Notes under the pieces: generated by a model
Databases searched by the model: none
What the model was told of the DNA's origin: nothing
Seen by the model: only the letters and a program-made list of their open reading frames with translations
Position numbers and translations under genes: made by a program
In this document: one piece after another, positions 1 to 7,920 of the stretch
Numbering within the stretch: the stretch's first letter is position 1
How the letters are laid out: each line of letters starts with the position of its first letter
Assembly: GCF_003576345.1 (NCBI RefSeq)
Contig: NZ_QWGB01000005.1
Span: 682,001 to 746,000 of the forward strand
Length of the DNA stretch: 64,000 nucleotides
Direction of reading: 5' to 3'
Origin: Henriciella barbarensis
Lineage (GTDB): Bacteria; Pseudomonadota; Alphaproteobacteria; Caulobacterales; Hyphomonadaceae

Positions 1-719
1 AGGAATACGTCTTCACCATTCGCTGGGGCAGATCCACCGACACTCTGGACGCCGAAGGTGAAGTCATCTCATCGTCCGACACGCGTCCGGACCGCGACAC
101 CATCGAGACCGCGCTTGAGAGCTTCGAAGGCGAGATCGATCAGATTCCGCCCAAATACTCCGCAATCAAGGTCGATGGTGAACGCGCCTACGATCTCGCC
201 CGCGATGGGGAAGAGTTCGAGATCCCGTCCCGCACCGTTCTCGTCCATGAAGCGCGCCTCGTCGAGACCCCGGATAGTAACCACGCGGTCTTCCATGTTC
301 GCTCCGGCAAGGGCTTCTATGTACGTGCACTCGCCCGCGACCTCGCCGGCGCGCTCGGCTGCGATGGACACATTTCGCAGCTACGCCGCATCCGCGTCGG
401 CGTCATGCATGAAGGCGCAGCCTTCAAGCTCGCCGATCTGGAAGCCATCGAAAGCCGCGATGAACTGCTGCGGACGCTCGCCCCGATCGAAGCGGTGCTG
501 GACGATGTGCCGGACGTCGAAATCAGCGCGGAAGATGCCGCCGACATCCGCCAGGGGCGCGAAGTCATGCTCATGCCGCATGTGACTGAACGCTGGCGGC
601 TTGAAAAGAACCCGGACCCGGAAGACCGCCTTGCACTCGCCATGTGCAATGACGAAGCCGTCGCAATGGGCGAAATCCGCGCCGGGCGCTTTCAGCCGAT
701 GCGGGTGTTCCAGGTCTGA
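1..719 (+). CDS. truB: tRNA pseudouridine synthase B, 3' part
   Basis: TruB makes pseudouridine-55 in the T-loop of cytoplasmic tRNAs. The reading frame is open from base 3 and gives about 238 residues. The N-terminal third, which carries the catalytic aspartate, lies outside the window. What is seen is the family's middle section (RWGRSTDTLDAEGEV near the edge, IPPKYSAIKVDGERAYDLAR, then GFYVRALARDL) and the TruB C-terminal domain ending in GRFQPMRVFQV. In proteobacteria truB usually stands directly before rpsO. Here about 2 kb of accessory genes separates the two. Identity is sure; the gene is cut only by the window edge. Confidence 0.95.
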   Translation, partial: EYVFTIRWGRSTDTLDAEGEVISSSDTRPDRDTIETALESFEGEIDQIPPKYSAIKVDGERAYDLARDGEEFEIPSRTVLVHEARLVETPDSNHAVFHVRSGKGFYVRALARDLAGALGCDGHISQLRRIRVGVMHEGAAFKLADLEAIESRDELLRTLAPIEAVLDDVPDVEISAEDAADIRQGREVMLMPHVTERWRLEKNPDPEDRLALAMCNDEAVAMGEIRAGRFQPMRVFQV

Positions 720-772
720 TAGACCTCCATCAGGCGTAACCGAAGAGCACTGCATACTGCTTGACTCAATTC

Positions 773-790
773 GACAATTAGCTAATTGTC
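773..790. promoter_or_regulatory. Perfect 18-bp palindrome, likely operator of the ArsR-type repressor
   Basis: GACAATTAGCTAATTGTC is an exact palindrome ending 5 bases before the repressor ATG at 796. A -35-like TTGACT lies at 761-766 and the AT-rich palindrome sits where the -10 box would be. A bound dimer would therefore block RNA polymerase. Autorepression from a site like this is common in the ArsR/SdpR family. The site is seen; its regulator is inferred from position. Confidence 0.75.
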
Positions 791-795
791 TATTT

Positions 796-1110
796 ATGAG
801 CTCAGTCTTCAAAGCCCTGTCCGATCCGACGCGCCGCAGGGTGCTGGAAATGCTCAGGGATGGCCCAAAATCCGCCGGTGAACTGGCAGGCGCCTTCGAC
901 GTGTCCAAACCAACCATGTCGGCGCACTTCGCCGTCCTGCGCGACGCTGGGCTAGTTGCCAGCGAGAAGGACGGCAAATCAGTCTTCTACCACCTTCAGA
1001 TGTCGGTGCTGGAGGACGCGTTGTTTGGCTTCGCGCAGACATTCGGCTGGGAACGCCGGGAAGACATCTCGACAACTGGTCGCCCTGTCCTGAAGGAGGG
1101 AAAAGCATGA
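796..1110 (+). CDS. ArsR/SdpR-family autorepressor
   Basis: This 104-residue winged-helix regulator opens with the family signature MSSVFKALSDPTRRR. Its helix-turn-helix spans about residues 27-60 (SAGELAGAFDVSKPTMSAHF...). No paired metal-binding cysteines are visible, so it fits the SdpR type better than metal-sensing ArsR. The ATG at 796 is chosen because the protein family starts there. It has no recognisable Shine-Dalgarno and lies very close to the probable transcription start, so the mRNA may be leaderless. Its stop overlaps the start of the SdpI-like gene by 4 bases (ATGA), which means translational coupling. It probably represses itself and the downstream membrane protein through the palindrome at 773-790. 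Confidence 0.85.
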   Translation: MSSVFKALSDPTRRRVLEMLRDGPKSAGELAGAFDVSKPTMSAHFAVLRDAGLVASEKDGKSVFYHLQMSVLEDALFGFAQTFGWERREDISTTGRPVLKEGKA

Positions 1111-1715
1111 CCCAAGCAGTTGAGCCGCGCCGCGCCATCATTCCGTTGGCCGTCGGTGTCTGCACCATCGTCGGCGCGATGCTCGCCTTCGGCATCACGA
1201 AGAAAACCGGCATACTCGACCCGGATCTTGCCCGGCGGGGTGCGGCTGCGATGCTTGGCCTGATGCTCGTCGTGATGGGAAACTACACCCCCAAACTTCG
1301 TCTCTTCCAGCCGGCAGGCGAACATACTGGCGCCAGCGCCGTCGACCGCTTTGCCGGCTGGACCTTTGTTGTCGCGGGGCTGGCCTTCGTCGCCATCTGG
1401 CTGTTTGCGCCCATCGACAAGGCGATGCTCGCTTCTCCGATGATCGGGGTTGCCGGTTTCCTTGTCGTGTTGGCGCGCTGGCTGGCCTGGGGTGAGCGGG
1501 CTGGTGGCACGGCAAGTGTCCTGCCTCGTCCGACACCGGTGCGCACCGCCGTATTCATATTACTAGTCTCACTACTGTGGACCTTTGCCATCTTCTTTGC
1601 GGATACCATCTGGGGCGACCGCGTGGCGCAATGGATGGCGATGGGCTTGATCATTGTTATAGCCGCAGTCGCGCCGTTCATCGCCGTCGCAATGCGTCGT
1701 GCTTCAAACCCCTAG
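1107..1715 (+). CDS. SdpI-like integral membrane protein
   Basis: This 202-residue hydrophobic protein has about six membrane segments (roughly residues 12-30, 45-60, 80-98, 105-125, 145-165 and 172-195). The stretch GLMLVVMGNYTPKLR matches the conserved GN(Y/F)xPK motif of SdpI. In Bacillus SdpI is an immunity protein that also titrates its repressor SdpR at the membrane. The start overlaps the repressor gene, so the two form an operon. No toxin gene (SdpC-like) is nearby, so immunity to a toxin is not supported. A signal-sensing membrane partner of the repressor is the likelier role. The stop overlaps the convergent methyltransferase-like gene by 4 bases. Confidence 0.75.
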   Translation: MTQAVEPRRAIIPLAVGVCTIVGAMLAFGITKKTGILDPDLARRGAAAMLGLMLVVMGNYTPKLRLFQPAGEHTGASAVDRFAGWTFVVAGLAFVAIWLFAPIDKAMLASPMIGVAGFLVVLARWLAWGERAGGTASVLPRPTPVRTAVFILLVSLLWTFAIFFADTIWGDRVAQWMAMGLIIVIAAVAPFIAVAMRRASNP

Positions 1716-2425
1716 CCCGCCTTCCGGGCAAGGTAGACCGTCTGGGTGAACGGCTTGTCCTGGAGCGGATTGTGGAATGTGACCGGCTCTGCCCAGGCTG
1801 TGCTGAACACAGATTTCATTCGCTCAATAAAGGCTTCATCCGTTCGGGCATCGGACCACAAGCCCATCACGCCGCCAGGCTTGAGGTGGCGGGCGAGCTG
1901 GCTTAGCCCCTCAACCGAGTAGAAACTGCCGCTCCTCGCATCGAGCAGCCAGTCTGGCGTGTGGTCGATATCAATCAGGATCGCATCCTGCGCGCGCCCG
2001 AAGCCCTCATCTGAAGCAGCCATTGCAAAGAAGTCACCGCGACGCACGGTGCACCGCGCATCAGCTGACAGCGGCGGCTCCAGCGGAACGAGCCCCTCCT
2101 CATGCCATTCGATGACAGGGGCCAGCAGCTCGACCACCTCAAGGCGTCCCACACCCTCATGTTCCAGCGCAGTCGCGGCCGTATAGCCCAGACCGAGCCC
2201 GCCGATGATGATGTCCCATCCCCCCTGAGGCGGCTCACCCAGGGCAGTAAGACCCAGCCTTGCAAGCGCGACCTCGGACGCCGTGAACAGACTGGACATC
2301 AGATGCTCCTCACCGAGAAGCACTTCCCAGACGTCCTGATCGAGCGAGAGAATGCGCCTGCGGCGCAAACTGACAGCACCGATTTCTGTGACCTGATAGT
2401 CGAGTTCTTCGAAAAGGCGGCTCAT
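1712..2425 (-). CDS. Spermidine-synthase-like / SAM-dependent methyltransferase-fold protein
   Basis: The 237-residue protein has the nucleotide-binding glycine loop of the Rossmann-like methyltransferase fold (IIGGLGLGYTAATAL, residues 73-87). An acidic strand end follows (VVELLAPVIEW), and later comes DAILIDIDHTP where polyamine synthases hold substrate. This layout belongs to the SpeE-like family, but the aminopropyltransferase motifs are incomplete, so polyamine synthesis is not established. The gene is convergent with the SdpI-like gene and alone on its strand. It could equally be a methyltransferase of unknown substrate. Confidence 0.65.
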   Translation of the reverse strand: MSRLFEELDYQVTEIGAVSLRRRRILSLDQDVWEVLLGEEHLMSSLFTASEVALARLGLTALGEPPQGGWDIIIGGLGLGYTAATALEHEGVGRLEVVELLAPVIEWHEEGLVPLEPPLSADARCTVRRGDFFAMAASDEGFGRAQDAILIDIDHTPDWLLDARSGSFYSVEGLSQLARHLKPGGVMGLWSDARTDEAFIERMKSVFSTAWAEPVTFHNPLQDKPFTQTVYLARKAG

Positions 2426-2676
2426 GATATCTCCTTGGCATAAGCCGTAATGGTCATGCCCCGAGGTGCAAGGCTAAGGGGAAAGATCGCACCGATCCCC
2501 TTCCATTTGCGGGCATTATGTGCCATGTGCGCGCCTTGAGGCGAGCTTTCGGGGCTCACAACTGGCTGGACGACATCCTGGCTGGTTCCCCGGGCACCCC
2601 CCAAACACCACCCTTACATTGAAGGGTATAGCTGAAACGGCCTCAATCGCAGGCCAGAACGAAGAGAGTATTCACG
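2426..2676 (+). promoter_or_regulatory. rpsO upstream region with two leader hairpins
   Basis: No gene is seen in this 251-base gap. Just before rpsO there are two short stem-loops. One is ACCCTT/AAGGGT (2610-2615 with 2622-2627, 6-nt loop); the other is GGCCT/AGGCC (2639-2643 with 2651-2655). Ribosomal protein S15 represses its own translation through structured leaders in several bacterial groups, so this is a candidate autoregulatory leader. That role is inferred from position only. Confidence 0.4.
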
Positions 2677-2946
2677 ATGTCGATCACGGCAGAAAAGAAA
2701 TCTGAGCTGATCAAGAAATTCGCCCAAAATGATGGCGATACCGGGTCTCCGGAAGTACAGGTTGCGATCCTTACCGAGCGTATCTCGAACCTGACCGAGC
2801 ACTTCCAGACCAACAAGAAAGACCACCATTCGCGCCGCGGCCTGCTCAACCTGGTCGCCACGCGCCGGAAACTCCTCGACTATCTGAAGAGGAAAAATGA
2901 GGGCCGCTACCAGGTCCTGATCCAAGAGCTGGGTATTCGCCGCTAG
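2677..2946 (+). CDS. rpsO: 30S ribosomal protein S15
   Basis: S15 binds 16S rRNA early in small-subunit assembly and contacts the 50S subunit. The 89-residue product has the normal length and the conserved core ([16 protein letters not shown], then [22 protein letters not shown]). The start ATG follows an AGAGAG purine stretch at good spacing. The gene is followed by a hairpin terminator and then pnp, the usual rpsO-pnp order. truB normally sits directly upstream but is displaced here. Confidence 0.98.
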   Translation: MSITAEKKSELIKKFAQNDGDTGSPEVQVAILTERISNLTEHFQTNKKDHHSRRGLLNLVATRRKLLDYLKRKNEGRYQVLIQELGIRR

Positions 2947-2962
2947 GCACTGGCTCACAAAT

Positions 2963-2997
2963 AGCCCGCCAGGACATGGGGTCCCGGCGGGCTTTTC
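2963..2997 (+). terminator. Hairpin terminator between rpsO and pnp
   Basis: AGCCCGCC (2963-2970) pairs with GGCGGGCT (2986-2993), followed by TTTT. An inner GGAC/GTCC pairing strengthens the stem. It probably ends part of the rpsO transcripts or serves as an RNase processing site before pnp. Confidence 0.8.
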
Positions 2998-3018
2998 GCA
3001 TGAAGAGAAAGAAAACGC

Positions 3019-5154
3019 ATGTTTGATAAGCAAACCGTGTCGCTGGAATGGGCCGGCCGCACGTTGACGATCGAGACGGGCCGTGTCGCTCGTCAGGCTG
3101 ACGGGGCCGTCCTCGTCACATACGGGGACACCACTGTCCTCGCGACCGCAACCTTCCGCAAGGAAGCCAAGCCAGGGCAGGACTTCTTCCCCCTGACGGT
3201 CAACTACCAGGAAAAATACTACGCATCGGGCCGCATCCCAGGCGGTTTCTTCAAGCGTGAAGGCCGCCCGACTGAGAAAGAGACGCTGACGTCTCGCCTC
3301 ATCGACCGTCCGATCCGTCCGCTTTTCGTCGATGGCTTCAAGAACGAAGTCCAGGTCGTCTTGACCGCGATTTCCTATGACCTCGAAAACGATCCGGACA
3401 TTATCGGCATGATTGGCGCGTCCGCTGCGCTGGTTCTGTCCGGTGCCCCGTTCATGGGCCCGATTGGCGCAGCGCGCGTCGGCTACAAGGACGGCGACTA
3501 TCTGATCAACCCGACGGCTGACGACCTTGAGGAGTCCGACCTGGACCTCGTTGTCGCTGGTACGACCGACGCAGTCATGATGGTCGAGTCCGAAGCCAAA
3601 GAGCTTCCGGAAGACGTGATGCTCGGCGCCGTTATGGCCGGGCACGAAGCCATGCAGCCGGTGATCGACGCGATCATCAAGCTGGCTGAAAAGTCCGCCA
3701 AGGAGCCGTTCGACTTTGAAGCCGAAGACCTTTCGGCCGAGCTGAAGCAGATCCAGGACCTCGTGGGTTCGGATCTGTCGGCTGCCTATCAGATCACCGA
3801 CAAGCTCAGCCGTCAGGAAGCTGTCGGCGGTGCCCGCGAAAAAGCGGCCGAAGCGCTGGTTGCGACCGAAGACAAGCCAGAAGGCATGTCCGAAGGCGTC
3901 TTCAAGTCAGCTTTCAAGAAAGCCGAAGCGTCTGTCGTTCGTGGTGACATCATCAAGACGGGCAAGCGCATCGATGGCCGTTCGCTCGATCAGGTTCGCC
4001 CGATCGTTGCCGAAGCTGGCTTCCTGCCACGCACACATGGCTCTGCCCTGTTCACGCGCGGTGAGACACAATCGATCTGTGTCGCGACACTCGGCACGTC
4101 CGACGATGAGCAATTCATCGACGGCCTGGGTGGCACGCACAAAGAAAAGTTCATGCTGCACTACAATTTCCCGCCCTATTCGGTCGGCGAAACAGGCCGC
4201 ATGGGCGGTGCAGGTCGCCGGGAAATCGGTCACGGCAAACTGGCATGGCGTGCCCTTCGCGCGGTTCTGCCAAAGCCGGAAGAATTCCCGTACACGATCC
4301 GTCTCGTTTCCGAGATCACCGAGTCCAATGGCTCGTCCTCGATGGCGACTGTTTGTGGCGGCGCTCTGGCGATGATGGATGCGGGTGTCCCAATCACGCG
4401 TCCAGTGTCCGGCATTGCAATGGGTCTCATCAAGGAAGAGAACGGCGTTGCTGTCCTCTCTGACATTCTTGGAGACGAAGACCATCTCGGCGACATGGAC
4501 TTCAAGGTCGCTGGTACCGAGAAGGGCGTCACCTCGCTGCAGATGGACATCAAGATCGCAGGCATCACCCGCGACATCATGCAGACCGCTCTCGACCAGG
4601 CAAAGGGCGGTCGCGCCCACATCCTGGAAGAGATGAACAAGGCGCTTGCTGAATCGCGCGGCGAACTGTCGGCAAATGCACCGCAGATGGAAATTGTGAA
4701 CATTCCGGTCGACAAGATCCGTGATGTGATCGGCTCGGGCGGCAAGACCATTCGCGATATCGTCGACACAACGGGCGCAAAGCTCAATGTCGAAGACGAT
4801 GGCACGATCCAGATCTCTGCCCTCGACCGCGAGTCCATCGATGCGGCCAAGAAGCGTATTCGTGAGCTGACGGCAGAGCCGGAAGCTGGCGAAATCTATG
4901 AAGGCAAAGTCGTCTCCATCAAGGATTTCGGCGCCTTTGTGAACTTCTTCGGCCCGAAAGATGGTCTGGTCCATGTTTCTCAGATGGCTGATGAGCGCAT
5001 CAACCACCCCAAGGACCTCGTCAAGGAAGGCGACACGATCTGGGTCAAGCTGATGGGCTTTGATGACCGCGGCAAGGTTCGCCTGTCGATGAAAGCCGTC
5101 GATCAGGAAACCGGCAAGGACAAGGAAAGTGCTGAGGGCGGCGACGCCGAATAA
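3019..5154 (+). CDS. pnp: Polyribonucleotide nucleotidyltransferase (PNPase)
   Basis: PNPase degrades RNA 3' to 5' with phosphate and is a degradosome component. The 711 residues match the usual length. There are two RNase PH-like halves (about 10-230 and 320-545) joined by an all-helical linker. A KH domain follows (from about residue 557, with [15 protein letters not shown]), then a C-terminal S1 domain (about 622-692, [20 protein letters not shown]). The start follows a GAAGAGAAAG ribosome-binding stretch. Mature PNPase is a trimer in the cytoplasm. In E. coli pnp mRNA is autoregulated through its leader after RNase III cleavage; here the rpsO-pnp hairpin could play that part, which is inference. 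Confidence 0.98.
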   Translation: MFDKQTVSLEWAGRTLTIETGRVARQADGAVLVTYGDTTVLATATFRKEAKPGQDFFPLTVNYQEKYYASGRIPGGFFKREGRPTEKETLTSRLIDRPIRPLFVDGFKNEVQVVLTAISYDLENDPDIIGMIGASAALVLSGAPFMGPIGAARVGYKDGDYLINPTADDLEESDLDLVVAGTTDAVMMVESEAKELPEDVMLGAVMAGHEAMQPVIDAIIKLAEKSAKEPFDFEAEDLSAELKQIQDLVGSDLSAAYQITDKLSRQEAVGGAREKAAEALVATEDKPEGMSEGVFKSAFKKAEASVVRGDIIKTGKRIDGRSLDQVRPIVAEAGFLPRTHGSALFTRGETQSICVATLGTSDDEQFIDGLGGTHKEKFMLHYNFPPYSVGETGRMGGAGRREIGHGKLAWRALRAVLPKPEEFPYTIRLVSEITESNGSSSMATVCGGALAMMDAGVPITRPVSGIAMGLIKEENGVAVLSDILGDEDHLGDMDFKVAGTEKGVTSLQMDIKIAGITRDIMQTALDQAKGGRAHILEEMNKALAESRGELSANAPQMEIVNIPVDKIRDVIGSGGKTIRDIVDTTGAKLNVEDDGTIQISALDRESIDAAKKRIRELTAEPEAGEIYEGKVVSIKDFGAFVNFFGPKDGLVHVSQMADERINHPKDLVKEGDTIWVKLMGFDDRGKVRLSMKAVDQETGKDKESAEGGDAE

Positions 5155-5211
5155 GGCCCCCGTCCAGTAGTCTGAAACATCTCAGACCCGGCACAAATTA
5201 CCCTAATTGAG

Positions 5212-5240
5212 AAGGCCGCCAGAAATGGCGGCCTTTTTTT
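5212..5240 (+). terminator. Rho-independent terminator of pnp
   Basis: AAGGCCGCC (5212-5220) pairs perfectly with GGCGGCCTT (5227-5235) around a 6-nt loop, followed by an unbroken T run to 5240. It is a strong canonical terminator. Confidence 0.95.
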
Positions 5241-5339
5241 ATTGCGTCTCATGCATAAGAACCCCCGGAAATTCCAAATGAAATCGGGCTTCACCTGGGC
5301 TCCGTCATGAAATATCGACCGGATGCCGTCTTTTTTTGA

Positions 5340-5356
5340 TTGACATATAACTGTCA
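5340..5356 (+). promoter_or_regulatory. Promoter-like TTGACA inside an inverted repeat
   Basis: TTGACA at 5340-5345 is a perfect -35 hexamer. It forms the left half of TGACA-TATAAC-TGTCA (5341-5356), a 5-bp inverted repeat. The signal lies just upstream of the first CAP-domain gene and could be its promoter with an overlapping operator. No clear -10 box is seen at 17 bp. Confidence 0.4.
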
Positions 5357-5366
5357 CAAACCGTTC

Positions 5367-6206
5367 ATGACCGTTATGTTACAAAAATATGACGTTCCTC
5401 GCGCCCTTGCGCTGCTGGCCGTGGCGGCATCGTCAGGCGCACTCATGACCCTTCCGGCTGACGCCCAGTCCGCCTGCACACTCGATAATGGCTATGCAGG
5501 TGGCCTCGTCAGTTACGTCACCGAGGTCGAATCCTGCCTCGCTGTGAATAGAAATTTCGAGGCAGGCGCGGAATCGGACCTGTTCGCTGCCACTAACAGC
5601 CATCGCACCACCGCTGGCATGTCCGCGCTTAACCGCCGTGCAACTCTTGACCGCGCCGCACGAGCTCATGCTCTGGACATGGCTGCTCGCGGCTATGCGG
5701 GCCATGATGACCTCGAAGGCCGTGGACACACTTATCGCATGCGAGCCCTGGACCGACAGGTTCTCGCCGGCGCGACAGGTGCAAACGTTGCGGTCCTTTC
5801 TGCAAACGCGACGCCTGCTGAGATATTCGAAGCGATCTCAGCCGATAGCGCGAACCAGCGAAATCTTCTGCATGAGGGCTTCACTGACACCGGCCTCGGC
5901 ATCGCAGAGGCTGATGGTCGCCTCTATGTCGTGCAGATGCTGACCACGGTGGACGGCGAACTCGAAAGCCCGCTACCGCTTCAGGTTGTTGGTGCCACGA
6001 CTATTACGCCGCGTGTGAAGCAGAATTATTTCCGCACGGCTGGCTGGAAACTCAGCGATGCTGCCGGCAATCGCCTTGCTGGCGGCACGATGATGCGCAT
6101 GCACGACGCAGCCATCGACAGTCGGGATACCGGCTATCTCGATGTCCTCGTACAGCTCGACGCCGACACTTATGTCCTTAAGGGACCGATAGTTACGCGC
6201 CAGTAG
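5367..6206 (+). CDS. Secreted CAP-domain (SCP/PR-1 like) protein
   Basis: The product is about 279 residues and begins with a signal peptide (hydrophobic ALALLAVAASSGALMTL, then ADAQSA for cleavage). A CAP-like domain follows: TNSHRTTAGMSALNRRATLDRA, then HALDMAARGYAGHDDLEGRGH, which is the helix plus histidine segment of the family. Bacterial CAP proteins are exported; their functions are mostly unknown and include lipid binding and proteolysis claims. The C-terminal third (from about residue 200) is beta-rich and matches nothing I recognise. A second CAP protein lies 0.8 kb downstream beyond the uridine kinase gene. The ATG at 5376 is an alternative start. Confidence 0.75.
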   Translation: MTVMLQKYDVPRALALLAVAASSGALMTLPADAQSACTLDNGYAGGLVSYVTEVESCLAVNRNFEAGAESDLFAATNSHRTTAGMSALNRRATLDRAARAHALDMAARGYAGHDDLEGRGHTYRMRALDRQVLAGATGANVAVLSANATPAEIFEAISADSANQRNLLHEGFTDTGLGIAEADGRLYVVQMLTTVDGELESPLPLQVVGATTITPRVKQNYFRTAGWKLSDAAGNRLAGGTMMRMHDAAIDSRDTGYLDVLVQLDADTYVLKGPIVTRQ

Positions 6207-6226
6207 GCTGTACGATCCAGACTAGC

Positions 6227-6259
6227 ACGGGCGCATTTCCTGCACCGGAGAGCGCCCGT
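6227..6259 (+). terminator. Hairpin after the first CAP gene
   Basis: ACGGGCGC (6227-6234) pairs with GCGCCCGT (6252-6259) over a 17-nt loop, followed by the weak run TCTTG. It may be an imperfect terminator or a leader structure of the uridine kinase mRNA. Confidence 0.4.
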
Positions 6260-6331
6260 TCTTGTAGAAGAACAGCGCGCGTGCGAGGCGCGTGTTTCCT
6301 TTCTCGCGACGATGCGGTTACAAGCGCGCCC

Positions 6332-7018
6332 ATGACCTTGTCTCCCTTTCTCGTCGCCATGTCGGGCGGTTCCGGCTCTGGCAAGTCCACGCTCGCCGAC
6401 GCACTTATCGAGCGTCTCGGACCTGGACGCGCAGTCATTTTCCACGAAGACGGCTATTATTGGCCAATGCGCCATTACGGCCCATGCGATACGACCGAAC
6501 AGCGTGCCACGATCATCGAGCAGGCCAATTATGATGATCCAGCCTCCAAAGACACCGCTCACCTCGTCAATGACATCCGGGCTCTGAAGCGCGGACAGGT
6601 CATTGAACAGCCCGTCTATGACTTCGATCGCCATGACCGCGACGAGAATCGCACGCTTCGCATCGAGCCTGCGCCTGTCATCATTCTCGAAGGCATACAC
6701 GCCCTGTCAGTCAAGGCACTGCGCCCGCTGATCGATCTGTCCATATATGTCGATACGCCCGATGACCTCAGGTTGGCCCGCCGCATCCGCCGCGACGTGG
6801 TCGAACGCGAGCGCACCGTCCAGAATGTCCTCGAGCATTATCTGAAGACCGTCCGCGCGGCGCACTACCGATTCACCCACCCCGCCAAGTTCGAAGCCGA
6901 GCTTGTTATTGCGGATGAGGGCCTACCCGCCTATGGTAAAGTCTATCCTGGCGAAGACGCGATCGACAGAATGTTGGCCCCAGTCGTCTCGAGGCTCCAA
7001 TTAATGGGTGTCTTATAA
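6332..7018 (+). CDS. udk: Uridine kinase-family P-loop kinase
   Basis: The 228-residue enzyme should phosphorylate uridine and cytidine to UMP/CMP in pyrimidine salvage. A Walker A loop sits at residues 12-20 (GGSGSGKST). The DGYY segment that follows and later VIILEGIHAL match the nucleoside-binding and Walker B-like regions of Udk, and RRIRRDVVERERT resembles the lid. The ATG at 6332 puts the P-loop at the usual distance from the N-terminus. The gene sits between two CAP-domain genes in the same direction, an unusual setting. A related kinase such as phosphoribulokinase is less likely on length. Confidence 0.85.
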   Translation: MTLSPFLVAMSGGSGSGKSTLADALIERLGPGRAVIFHEDGYYWPMRHYGPCDTTEQRATIIEQANYDDPASKDTAHLVNDIRALKRGQVIEQPVYDFDRHDRDENRTLRIEPAPVIILEGIHALSVKALRPLIDLSIYVDTPDDLRLARRIRRDVVERERTVQNVLEHYLKTVRAAHYRFTHPAKFEAELVIADEGLPAYGKVYPGEDAIDRMLAPVVSRLQLMGVL

Positions 7019-7021
7019 ACT

Positions 7022-7044
7022 TTTTTGCCGTATAGTGGCAAAAA
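7022..7044 (+). promoter_or_regulatory. Perfect 8-bp hairpin covering the start of the second CAP gene
   Basis: TTTTTGCC (7022-7029) pairs perfectly with GGCAAAAA (7037-7044) around a 7-nt loop. The last paired base is the A of the chosen ATG. There is no T run after it, so it is not a normal terminator. It could hide the start codon or be the end structure of the uridine kinase message. Confidence 0.5.
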
Positions 7045-7904
7045 TGAGGGGAATTATTGTTTTATTAACCATTTTCGTGGGTGTTTTCGCCTCACAGGCG
7101 AGAGCGGAGTGTCGTATTTCGTTTTCTGAGCGAGCTCGCGACCTGCCAACTTACGTCCAGAATGGTCAGGCATGCCTCCAGACGATCCCTTCGGGCTTTA
7201 CTTTCGACGAAGAACTGGAGGCCCGCTTCGCCGAGCGCATTAACCAGACACGCCGCGAACATGGTCTCCCTACTCTCGTCTACCGCACAGAACTTCGTAA
7301 TGCCGCGCGCTGGCACAGCCTCGACATGGCGGCGAACGACTTCTTCAATCACCAGGGCCTCGACAAGACGATGCCGAAGGACCGGATCAACGCGCTCGAC
7401 CGTACGCTACTGACCAGCCTGCTACTGGAGAACATCGCGTCGATTACCGGCAATTTCGACTGGGACACGGTTGTTGATCGCCTCCACACCGGACTCATGA
7501 ATTCACCCAGCCACCGTGACGCCATCTTGCGTGATGGCATCACGCACTTTGCCATGGGTGTTGTCACAACCGAACGCGGCGTCTGGCTTACAGAGCTGTT
7601 CGTGCGCGAAGACGGCACGTTCGACCGCCCGGTGCCTCTGCGCTTCGAAGCCGGGACCATCATTCGCCAACCCGCTACACTCCGCCGCTGGGCCATGAGC
7701 GGTCTTGCCATGATGTATGGCAACGATGCTGACGCCTTCGACCTGAAGGAAGAAGGCTGGGCGATGGGACGCATCCCGGCGCAGATCCGCGGCAAGATCG
7801 ACTTGACCGTTCGCGGTGAAAAGGCCGGTCCACAGCCGAACCAGACCGTCTATATTCACTTTCACGGTCCCACAGTCGAAGTTCAGCCCTCGCGATCATC
7901 CTGA
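7044..7904 (+). CDS. Secreted CAP-domain (SCP/PR-1 like) protein
   Basis: The product is about 286 residues with a clear signal peptide (MRGIIVLLTIFVGVFASQARA, cleavage before ECR). The CAP domain at about 50-165 is better conserved than in the upstream relative: INQTRREHGLPTLVY, RWHSLDMAANDFFNHQG, and NSPSHRDAIL, which is the classic CAP motif order. A C-terminal extension of about 110 residues is beta-rich. The ATG at 7044 is preferred over a GTG at 7008 because it starts the signal peptide directly; the GTG start would overlap the uridine kinase gene. Function beyond export is unknown. Confidence 0.85.
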   Translation: MRGIIVLLTIFVGVFASQARAECRISFSERARDLPTYVQNGQACLQTIPSGFTFDEELEARFAERINQTRREHGLPTLVYRTELRNAARWHSLDMAANDFFNHQGLDKTMPKDRINALDRTLLTSLLLENIASITGNFDWDTVVDRLHTGLMNSPSHRDAILRDGITHFAMGVVTTERGVWLTELFVREDGTFDRPVPLRFEAGTIIRQPATLRRWAMSGLAMMYGNDADAFDLKEEGWAMGRIPAQIRGKIDLTVRGEKAGPQPNQTVYIHFHGPTVEVQPSRSS

Positions 7905-7920
7905 CCGAAGGGTTTCGACC

